This document shows, piece by piece, positions 27,221 through 35,243 of a stretch of 64,000 nucleotides of DNA. The stretch's first letter is position 1, and each line of letters opens with the position of its first letter. Source of the stretch: Seonamhaeicola maritimus (GTDB lineage Bacteria; Bacteroidota; Bacteroidia; Flavobacteriales; Flavobacteriaceae); NCBI RefSeq assembly GCF_008056315.1, contig NZ_VRKQ01000008.1, positions 1,568,957 through 1,632,956 of the forward strand. The letters are read 5' to 3'. The translations under genes were made by a program, and so were the position numbers. Below the pieces are notes generated by a model. It was not told where the DNA came from, searched no databases, and saw only the letters and a program-made list of their open reading frames with translations.

Positions 27221-30200
27221 ATGAAGAAGCCCTTTTTAATCCTGTTATTAGTAGTCTGCGTATACTCGTCTTATGCACAACGTATCACAACCAATTTTAA
27301 TAATAATTGGCAGTTTACTTTAGAAGATAATGCTTCATTTTCAAAAGAAAATTTTGATTCTTCTTCTTGGGAAACATTAAATGTACCTCACGATTGGTCC
27401 TTTGAAAAAGGTGTTAGAAAAGGCGGAGACCAAGGGCAAGGTGGTGGCTATCATGATGGAGGAATAGGTTGGTATAGAAAAACGTTTAGCGTAGAAAAAG
27501 AAAGTCTTTCAAAAACTACATACATCAATTTTGATGGAGTGTATATGAATAGCGAAGTTTGGGTAAATGGAAACTATTTAGCTAAAAGGCCTTATGGTTA
27601 CATAAGTTTTAGATATGATATTTCTAAATATTTAAAAGCAGGTAAAAATAATATTGCAGTAAGAGTAGATAATAGTTTAGAGCCCTCTGCACGTTGGTAT
27701 CACCCGTGTGGCATTTATGCTGCTGTGAAGTTGATAGAAGTAAACCCTGTTCATTTTAAACCCAACACCATTTTTGTAACCACGCCTTTAATTGAAAGCC
27801 AAAAAGCGATTGTAAATATTGATGCCGAAGTTACAAGTCCTCAAAAAGGGTTAAAATATAAAGTTATCTTGTATTCTCCAGATGGGAAAGAACTAGATAA
27901 AAACTGTGAGAAATTAAAAATAGTAAACCCAAGTATTCAATTAGAAGTTAATAACCCAAAATTATGGAGTCCTGAAACACCAAACCTATATAAGGCGGTT
28001 ACCCTAATTTTAGATGGTAAAAAAGTAATTGATGAAGTTGAAACCACGTTTGGTTTTAAAACTGTGGAATGGAAAACTGAAACTGGATTTTGGTTAAATG
28101 AAGAAAATGTAAAATTAAAGGGTGTTTGTGAACATTGGGAAGGCGGTCCTGTTGGAGGTGCATGGACAAAACCTATGTTACGTTGGAAATTACAAGCCCT
28201 GAAAGATATGGGAATTAATGCCATTCGTCCGTCTCACAACCCAACGCCACCCATGTTTTATGACATCTGTGATGAAATAGGATTGTTGGTTATGGATGAA
28301 ATTTTTGACGGTTGGCATAAAAAGGCACCCCAAGATTATGGCAAACAAGCTTTTGATGAGTGGTGGCAACGAGATGTTAAAGAATGGATAACTAGAGACA
28401 GAAATCACCCAAGTATTTTTGTGTGGAGTTTAGGCAATGAAACCCATAGTGATGTAGCGCCAGAATTAGTAGGATATGGTAAAAAGTTAGACCCCACAAG
28501 GTTATTTACATCGGGTGCAGGAAATCCAGAAGATATGGATATTCAAGGTGTTAATGGAGGATCTGAAACGAGGTCTTTTATAGAAAATAAGAGTTTTGAC
28601 AAACCATTTATTTCTACCGAAGCGCCCCATACTTGGCAAACAAGAGGCTACTATAGAACACAGACTTGGTGGCGTGATAATGAATTACCAGGAACTTATG
28701 AACTGCCAAATTTAACTGAGAAAGAAATATTTTTCTACGAAGGTATTAACCCTAAAAACTGGAGAAATAGAAAACAACGGTTTAATTCGTCTTATGACAA
28801 TGCCACAGTGCGTGTGTCGGCAAGAAAATATTGGGAGGTTATGCGTGATACGCCTTGGCATAGTGGACATTTCCGTTGGACGGGGTTTGATTATTATGGA
28901 GAAGCTGGTTTAGTTCATGGTGGATTACCTTTCAATTTATTCATGGGAGGCGCTTTAGACGTAGCTGGATTTAAAAAGGATTTATTTCATTTCTATCGAA
29001 GTCAATGGACCAAAGAAACCATGATTCATATGTTACCACATTGGACGCATCCTAGAATGAAAAAAGGAACCGTAATTCCGGTTTGGGTATATTCTAATGC
29101 AGAAGAAGTGGAGTTGTTCTTAAACGGAACATCTTTAGGTAAAGACAAACCAGGAACCATTTGGAATGAAATGCAATGCGAATGGATGGTGCCATATGAA
29201 GCCGGTACTTTAGAAGCTGTTGCTTACATTGACGGTAAGGAAGTTAAGCGTACTTCATTTACTACTGCAAAACGACCTTCAAAATTAAAAACAACCATAG
29301 ATAAATTAGAAGCTGAAGAAAGTTTTACCACAAGCTATATTGTCACTTCAGAAGGATTAGATGCTTATGATAATCTATATCCATATGGAGAAAGCAAAGT
29401 TTATTATAAGATTCAAGGTGACGTAAAGAAAATTTCTATGGAAAATGGAAGTCCTATTGACCCTACAAGTAGAACTACATCTGATTTTAGAGCTTTGTTT
29501 TTCGGTAAAACAAGACTGTTTTTAAGAGAGCAACCAAATGCCCAAAAGGCGTCAATAATTACCGCTTCAATATTAGGAGATAAGGCCTTGTATACATCAA
29601 ATATAATTACAATAGATGCTAAACAAATCTCAATTTTAGGTAAAAATTCATCTTCAGATTTAAATATATTTTATACCCTTAATGGAGACAATCCTGAAAC
29701 AGATGGTGTCCTTTACAAAAAAGCTTTTGAAATTACAGACGGAACTACTGTAAAAGCCATTATAAAACAAAATGGAACGTTAATGTTACGAATGGAAGAA
29801 ACTTTCGGGAAAAATGAAGGCTTGTTCTGGGGAGATGAACACTCTGCAGATATGTGGATAGGTAGAGGTGTTAATATTTCTGCCGAAGAAGGTGTTCTGG
29901 AAGGGGCAGCTAAAGTAAGCGATGATGCGCACCGATATAAAGGTAGTGGTTTCGTGAAGTTTGATGGAAATGAAGGTGCAGTTACCTTTTATCAAGAAAA
30001 TGATGGCGAGATGGGTGATTATAGTATTCGTTTTAGATATATGCACAATAATGAAGGGCAGTTGCATCCTATGAAATTATATGTTAATGATGAATATATA
30101 AGAACACTTGAATTTAAGCCTACTGGAGGCTGGGAAAAGGAATGGAAATTTGTACCAACCATTATAACATTAAAGGCAGGGGCTAATAATATAAAGTTAG

Positions 30201-30250
30201 AAACAGTTGGAGAAAGTGGGCCTTTTATTGATGAGTTGTTTATTGATTAA
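27221..30250 (+). CDS. GH2 beta-glycosidase with C-terminal carbohydrate-binding module, secreted
   Basis: A 1009-residue protein with a Sec signal (VCVYSSYAQ). It has the three GH2 core domains: sugar-binding jelly roll (about 25-180), Ig-like (about 185-285) and TIM barrel (about 290-600). The acid/base Glu407 stands in SLGNETHS and the nucleophile Glu467 in ISTEAPH. After a DUF4982-like/Ig region there is a chitobiase-like segment (about 805-865, FYTLNGDNPETDG) and a CBM6/35-like C-terminal domain (about 870-1009, ending IKLETVGESGPFIDELF). Possible activities are beta-galactosidase, beta-glucuronidase or beta-xylosidase. It leads an operon with a sugar porter, a DUF5107/TPR protein and a GH59. 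Confidence 0.9.
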   Translation: MKKPFLILLLVVCVYSSYAQRITTNFNNNWQFTLEDNASFSKENFDSSSWETLNVPHDWSFEKGVRKGGDQGQGGGYHDGGIGWYRKTFSVEKESLSKTTYINFDGVYMNSEVWVNGNYLAKRPYGYISFRYDISKYLKAGKNNIAVRVDNSLEPSARWYHPCGIYAAVKLIEVNPVHFKPNTIFVTTPLIESQKAIVNIDAEVTSPQKGLKYKVILYSPDGKELDKNCEKLKIVNPSIQLEVNNPKLWSPETPNLYKAVTLILDGKKVIDEVETTFGFKTVEWKTETGFWLNEENVKLKGVCEHWEGGPVGGAWTKPMLRWKLQALKDMGINAIRPSHNPTPPMFYDICDEIGLLVMDEIFDGWHKKAPQDYGKQAFDEWWQRDVKEWITRDRNHPSIFVWSLGNETHSDVAPELVGYGKKLDPTRLFTSGAGNPEDMDIQGVNGGSETRSFIENKSFDKPFISTEAPHTWQTRGYYRTQTWWRDNELPGTYELPNLTEKEIFFYEGINPKNWRNRKQRFNSSYDNATVRVSARKYWEVMRDTPWHSGHFRWTGFDYYGEAGLVHGGLPFNLFMGGALDVAGFKKDLFHFYRSQWTKETMIHMLPHWTHPRMKKGTVIPVWVYSNAEEVELFLNGTSLGKDKPGTIWNEMQCEWMVPYEAGTLEAVAYIDGKEVKRTSFTTAKRPSKLKTTIDKLEAEESFTTSYIVTSEGLDAYDNLYPYGESKVYYKIQGDVKKISMENGSPIDPTSRTTSDFRALFFGKTRLFLREQPNAQKASIITASILGDKALYTSNIITIDAKQISILGKNSSSDLNIFYTLNGDNPETDGVLYKKAFEITDGTTVKAIIKQNGTLMLRMEETFGKNEGLFWGDEHSADMWIGRGVNISAEEGVLEGAAKVSDDAHRYKGSGFVKFDGNEGAVTFYQENDGEMGDYSIRFRYMHNNEGQLHPMKLYVNDEYIRTLEFKPTGGWEKEWKFVPTIITLKAGANNIKLETVGESGPFIDELFID

Positions 30251-30254
30251 GTTT

Positions 30255-30335
30255 ATGGATACATTTATTACAATTATAATAGTGTTGCTAGTAGTTAACG
30301 TTCTACTTATAAAATTTAGTTGCAATAAAGATTAA
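30255..30335 (+). CDS. Possible 26-residue single-span membrane peptide
   Basis: An ATG at 30255, four bases after the GH2 stop, opens 26 codons: acidic start MDTF, then about 18 strongly hydrophobic residues (ITIIIVLLVVNVLLI) and the tail KFSCNKD, closed by TAA. This is a typical single-pass small membrane protein pattern just upstream of a sugar porter. No clear ribosome-binding signal is seen, and AT-rich DNA favours hydrophobic codons by chance. The rest of the 199-bp gap before 30450 shows nothing recognisable. Confidence 0.35.
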   Translation: MDTFITIIIVLLVVNVLLIKFSCNKD

Positions 30336-30449
30336 AAGAATTAAATTGAATATACCAGAATTGAGGTAGTAATTCATTAAAATCGTTAGATGTATTCATC
30401 ATTTTAGTTGTAAGGAGATTTAGAAAAGAAGTATGATTCATTAATTGAT

Positions 30450-31835
30450 ATGAAAACAATAAACACAAAATACATTTACATGATTTCCATTGTTTCGGCC
30501 ATGGGCGGATTGCTTTTTGGGTATGATTGGGTTGTCATTGGTGGAGCAAAACCATTTTATGAGCAGTTTTTTCATATTTCTGAATCGGCTGAATTGCAGG
30601 GGTGGGCTATGAGTTGTGCACTTGTAGGTTGCCTAATGGGAGCAATTGTTTCTGGTATTTTTAGTGATAAGTATGGGCGTAAACGCCTTTTAATGGTTTC
30701 TGCATCCCTTTTCTTACTATCTGCCATTGGTACTGGAGCATCATATACGTTTAATACATTTATAATTTATCGAATAATTGGTGGTGTTGGTATTGGTTTG
30801 GCTTCAAATTTATCACCTATGTATATTGCTGAAATATCTCCCGCAGCTTTTAGAGGTAAGTTTGTATCCTTGAATCAATTGACTATTGTTATAGGTATCT
30901 TGCTAGCCCAAATAGTGAACTGGCAAATTGCTCAACCTGTACCAGAAGGAATTTCAGATAGCGAATTGTTAAATTCATGGAATGGTCAATATGCTTGGCG
31001 TTGGATGTTTTGGGCGGAAGCCATTCCAGCTGGACTTTTCTTTTTATTTATGTTTTTTGTGCCAGAGAGCCCAAGGTGGTTGGCAATACGAGGAAATGAG
31101 TTTAAAGTAAAAAATATACTTACTAAGGTAGGAGGTGCTAGTTATGCCAATAATGAGTATGCAAATATATTAGCATCAATAAATGCAAACACATCAGCTT
31201 TTAAAATAAAAGAGCTTTTCCAACCTGGTATTCGCAAAATATTACTGATCGGTGTTGTGTTGGCGGCATTTCAACAATGGTGTGGTATCAATGTAATATT
31301 TAATTATGCCGAAGAAGTATTTAAGGCGGCTGGTTATGGTGTTTCTGATACTTTATTTAATATTGTAATAACCGGGAGTGTAAATTTAATTTTCACATTT
31401 ATAGCCATTTTCACAGTAGATAAATGGGGGCGTAAATATCTTATGCAATTAGGAGCAGTTGGTTTGTTTGGTATATATGCACTTATGGGTACAGGTTATT
31501 ATTTTCAAATATCTGGTTGGCCTTTGTTACTACTAGTCGTATTAGCAATTGCTTGTTATGCTATGTCTTTAGCACCAGTAACATGGGTAATTCTATCGGA
31601 AGTTTTTCCAAACCGGATGCGTGGTGCTGCTATGGCTGTAGCTACCGTATCGCTGTGGTTAGCTAGTTTTTTACTAACGTATACTTTTCCATTGCTTAAT
31701 TGGGCATTGGGAGCATCTGGTACTTTCTGGCTATATGGAATAATTTGTTTATTCGGATTCTTATTTATTCGTAAAATGTTACCCGAAACAAAAGGAAAAA
31801 CACTTGAGGAAATTGAACGAGAAATAACCAAATAA
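30450..31835 (+). CDS. MFS sugar porter (SP family), likely inner-membrane sugar uptake
   Basis: A 461-residue protein with about twelve membrane segments. Sugar-porter signatures are all present: GGLLFGYDWVVIGG in helix 1, SDKYGRKR between helices 2 and 3, PESPRWL at the end of helix 6, QQWCGINVIFNYAEEVF in helix 7, DKWGRKY between 8 and 9, and PETKGKTLEEIE at the C-terminus. SP members move monosaccharides by proton or sodium symport or by facilitation. It is the only inner-membrane sugar transporter in the window, so it probably takes up L-rhamnose, or another monomer such as xylose. It shares a unit with GH2 upstream and the DUF5107 protein downstream. Confidence 0.93.
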   Translation: MKTINTKYIYMISIVSAMGGLLFGYDWVVIGGAKPFYEQFFHISESAELQGWAMSCALVGCLMGAIVSGIFSDKYGRKRLLMVSASLFLLSAIGTGASYTFNTFIIYRIIGGVGIGLASNLSPMYIAEISPAAFRGKFVSLNQLTIVIGILLAQIVNWQIAQPVPEGISDSELLNSWNGQYAWRWMFWAEAIPAGLFFLFMFFVPESPRWLAIRGNEFKVKNILTKVGGASYANNEYANILASINANTSAFKIKELFQPGIRKILLIGVVLAAFQQWCGINVIFNYAEEVFKAAGYGVSDTLFNIVITGSVNLIFTFIAIFTVDKWGRKYLMQLGAVGLFGIYALMGTGYYFQISGWPLLLLVVLAIACYAMSLAPVTWVILSEVFPNRMRGAAMAVATVSLWLASFLLTYTFPLLNWALGASGTFWLYGIICLFGFLFIRKMLPETKGKTLEEIEREITK

Positions 31836-31906
31836 TATTCGTTCAAAAGGAAAGTACCTCTAGAATATAGTTCAATTATGATGTGCAATAGCTTTCGATA
31901 TTAAAT

Positions 31907-34900
31907 ATGAGTAAAAAAGTAAAAGCAGCTTTAAAATCAATTAATATACCGACTTATAAATTAGGAAAACCTGAAGTTAATCCAGTTTTTTTTGAAAAAA
32001 GAGTGTATCAAGGTTCTTCAGGAAAAGTATATCCAGTCCCTTTTATTGATAAGGTTTTTGACACTAAATCAGACCAGGCATACAATTCGGCCATTCTTGA
32101 AAATGACTTTGTAAAGTTGGTAATGTTACCAGAGATTGGTGGGCGTATTTTCGAAGCACAAGATAAAACCAATAACGATTATAATTTTTTTTATCAGCAA
32201 AAAGTAATCAAACCTGCATTGGTAGGTTTGGCGGGTCCTTGGATTAGTGGAGGAGTAGAGTTTAATTGGCCGCAGCACCATCGACCTGGAACTTACTTGC
32301 CCACAGATGTGCATATTGAAGAGGAAGAAGATGGAGCACGAACCATATGGATGTCTGAATATGATCCTATAAATCGCTTAAAAGGTATGCACGGAATCCG
32401 TTTGAGACCGGATAGCTCACTTATTGAATTAAGAGGTAGATTGTTTAACCGAACTCCGCTTACACAAACCTTTTTATGGTGGGCCAATGTTGCTGTTGAG
32501 GTTCATGATAATTACGAAAGCTTTTTTCCTGAAGATGTAAATTATGTAGCAGACCATGCGGTTAGAGCAATGAGTAGCTTCCCCAATGCCGAAAATGATT
32601 ATTATGGTATCCCTTATCATAAGAGAAAGGGTAAAAACGATTTACGTAAATACGCAAACATTCCTGTGCCAACGAGTTATATGGTTTGTGATACTGAATT
32701 TAATTTTTTCGGAGGATATGATCACAATACAAAAGGAGGTTTTGTACATGTGGCAAATAGACATATTGCGCCGGGTAAAAAACAGTGGACATGGGGTAAT
32801 GATACATTCGGTAAAGCATGGGATAAAGAACTTACAGATGAAGGAGGCCCTTATTTTGAATTAATGGCTGGTGTTTATACTGATAATCAACCTGATTTTG
32901 CCTATTTATTACCTTATGAGACAAAAACTTTTTCACAGTTTTGGTGGAGCTATAAAAATCTAGGTCCGGTTCAAAATGCAAATAAAGATGTGGCTATACG
33001 TTTAAAAGTGAATAAGGACTTTAGTTTAGATCTAGGAATTGCGGGTAGTAAAAAGTTTGAAGGATTAACTTTGGTGCTTCAGTTTGGTAGTGAGAAAAAA
33101 TCATTTGAAAATATTAGCATAACTCCCGATGCACCTTGGCAGGACAATACCCTTAGAATTGATGTTTCTCACGCAGAAAATATATCAGCGGTAGTATTTG
33201 ATCATACAGGAAGTGTTTTAATATCTTATGAAATAAAAGAACTTTCAAAAGAGAAAAATCGTAAGGTTGCTTTTGAGCCTAAGCAGCCTAATGAAGTAAA
33301 GAGTGCTAATGAACTTGAATTGATTGGTGAGCATTTGGAATTGTACAGGCATCCTACTCGTTATCCAGAACCTTATTGGGAAGCTGCTATAGAAAAAGAT
33401 GCATATAGTTATAAATCACATATTGCCTTAGGTCGTTCCTACATAAAGAAAGGGCAGTTTTCGCTAGCCGAAAAGTATCTAAAACAGGCCATAGAAATAA
33501 TATCAACGTATCACCCAAATCCGGCAAGCGGAGAGTCTCATTATTTTTGTGGTTTGGCATGTACATATCAGAATAAACTAGACGAAGCCTATACTTATTT
33601 TTACAAAGCCACTTGGAATTATGAGTGGAGGGGATCTGCTTATTATCAACTAGGATTACTAGATTGTAAAAAACATAATTTTGATGAGGCGTTAGCGCAT
33701 ATAGAAGCTTCGCTAGATACCAATAGACAAAATAACAAAGCACAGATTGTTAAAGCGATTGTTCAGAGTAAATTAGGTAAACCAAATGAAGCGGAACAAA
33801 TACTTGCGGAATTAGCAAAAACCGATGCGCTTGATCAATGGGCAAACTTTCAATTGGGTTTATTTAGAAATGATTTGAGCAACTTCATTAAATCATCAAG
33901 AAATGATGCTCAAACAATAATAGATATAGCTTTTGATTACGCCGAAGGCGGATTTTATGATGAAACCATTCAACTTATTAAGACACACTATGAATATCCT
34001 GTTGCCGAAACTGCAGTGCCTAATCCAATGGGGCATTCATCAATGGTGCAGTATATATGGTCATGGTTATACAGTCAAAAAGGAGAGGATGCAATGGCAA
34101 CCGAAAAACTAATTAAGGCAACATCTCAAAATGATAATTATTTTTTTCCTTCACGTATTTACGAACAAATCGTACTGGAATGGGCTATGAAACAAACCAT
34201 GGATGCATCATTGGCAGCTTATGGTTTAGGAAATTATTATTTTAATCTTAAGCGTCATCAGGATGCCATAAAAATATGGGAAGTTGCTGCACAGAATAAT
34301 TGTACCAATGCAACCTTGTATCGTAATTTGGGTATAGCCTATTGGAATTCAATTCATGATGGAGAACGGGCGCGTGAGGCATTCGTTAAAGCAATAGAGC
34401 TAGCTCCTTCAGATATGCGCATTCAATATGAGTATGATCAACTACGCAAAAAAATGAATGATAGTCCGTCAGATCGTTTAAAGGGCTTAGAAAAAATTAA
34501 AAAGCAATTGGTTCAACGTGATGATTTCTGTGTAGAGTTAGCTTCTCTTTACAATTTTGAAGGCAAATATGACCAAGTCATCGCTTTATTAAACAGTAGA
34601 AATTTTCATCCATGGGAAGGTGGAGAAGGCCAAGTGTTGAAACAATATTCAAATGCCTGCTGGCACAAAGGTATAGAAGAATTGAGTAAAGCTAATGCAC
34701 AAAAGGCTTTAACATATTTTAAAATGTCATTAGATACACCTGATAATCTAGGAGAAAAAATACACCCTTTGCAAGCTAAAGCACATATTAACTATTTAAA
34801 GGGTATAGCCTTACTAGATTTAGGTAGAGAAGATGAAGCTATTAGGTGCTTTGAAGCAAGTGCTAACGAAGAAGGTGATTTTATTGATATGGCGGTAAGT

Positions 34901-35239
34901 GCCTATTCCGAACTCTCATATTATAGTGCCTTGTCTTTAAGAAAACTAAAACAGGAAGCACAGTGTATTGAGATGTTAAACAATATGAAGCATTACGGAT
35001 TAAATAAGTTGAAGGAAGAGGCTTGTATAGATTATTTTGCTACGTCTTTGCCTTTATTGCTTGTGTTTGAAGATAACTTGCAACTAGGGAATACAGTTGA
35101 TGCTATGTTTTTAATAGCATTGTCTGAATATGGTTTAGGAAACAAAAAAGAAGCATGTAAACTTTCCAAGGAAATACTTTCTTTAAATGCTGCACATGTG
35201 GGTGCAAAAGATTTGATTAATGAATTAAAACAAAAATAA
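31907..35239 (+). CDS. DUF5107 plus tetratricopeptide-repeat protein, cytoplasmic
   Basis: A 1110-residue protein without a signal peptide (starts SKKVKAALKSINIPTYKLG). Residues about 40-350 match what I recognise as DUF5107, a galactose-mutarotase-like beta-sandwich (LVMLPEIGGRIFEAQDK, GGVEFNWPQHHRPGTY, LRPDSSLIELRGRLFNRTP, QFWWSYKNLGPVQNA). Residues about 470-1105 are many TPR units (SHIALGRSYIKKGQFSLAEKYL and similar). Proteins of this architecture occur in sugar-utilisation loci; their reaction is not established to my knowledge. The absence of an export signal next to a sugar porter suggests it acts on imported sugar or oligosaccharide. The GH59 gene follows after 4 bp, so the two are coupled. 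Confidence 0.8.
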   Translation: MSKKVKAALKSINIPTYKLGKPEVNPVFFEKRVYQGSSGKVYPVPFIDKVFDTKSDQAYNSAILENDFVKLVMLPEIGGRIFEAQDKTNNDYNFFYQQKVIKPALVGLAGPWISGGVEFNWPQHHRPGTYLPTDVHIEEEEDGARTIWMSEYDPINRLKGMHGIRLRPDSSLIELRGRLFNRTPLTQTFLWWANVAVEVHDNYESFFPEDVNYVADHAVRAMSSFPNAENDYYGIPYHKRKGKNDLRKYANIPVPTSYMVCDTEFNFFGGYDHNTKGGFVHVANRHIAPGKKQWTWGNDTFGKAWDKELTDEGGPYFELMAGVYTDNQPDFAYLLPYETKTFSQFWWSYKNLGPVQNANKDVAIRLKVNKDFSLDLGIAGSKKFEGLTLVLQFGSEKKSFENISITPDAPWQDNTLRIDVSHAENISAVVFDHTGSVLISYEIKELSKEKNRKVAFEPKQPNEVKSANELELIGEHLELYRHPTRYPEPYWEAAIEKDAYSYKSHIALGRSYIKKGQFSLAEKYLKQAIEIISTYHPNPASGESHYFCGLACTYQNKLDEAYTYFYKATWNYEWRGSAYYQLGLLDCKKHNFDEALAHIEASLDTNRQNNKAQIVKAIVQSKLGKPNEAEQILAELAKTDALDQWANFQLGLFRNDLSNFIKSSRNDAQTIIDIAFDYAEGGFYDETIQLIKTHYEYPVAETAVPNPMGHSSMVQYIWSWLYSQKGEDAMATEKLIKATSQNDNYFFPSRIYEQIVLEWAMKQTMDASLAAYGLGNYYFNLKRHQDAIKIWEVAAQNNCTNATLYRNLGIAYWNSIHDGERAREAFVKAIELAPSDMRIQYEYDQLRKKMNDSPSDRLKGLEKIKKQLVQRDDFCVELASLYNFEGKYDQVIALLNSRNFHPWEGGEGQVLKQYSNACWHKGIEELSKANAQKALTYFKMSLDTPDNLGEKIHPLQAKAHINYLKGIALLDLGREDEAIRCFEASANEEGDFIDMAVSAYSELSYYSALSLRKLKQEAQCIEMLNNMKHYGLNKLKEEACIDYFATSLPLLLVFEDNLQLGNTVDAMFLIALSEYGLGNKKEACKLSKEILSLNAAHVGAKDLINELKQK

Positions 35240-35243
35240 CATC

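Noticed and set aside
31556-31888. 110-residue minus-strand ORF opposite the sugar porter
   Set aside because: Antisense to transmembrane coding sequence, with no motif, signal or promoter of its own.
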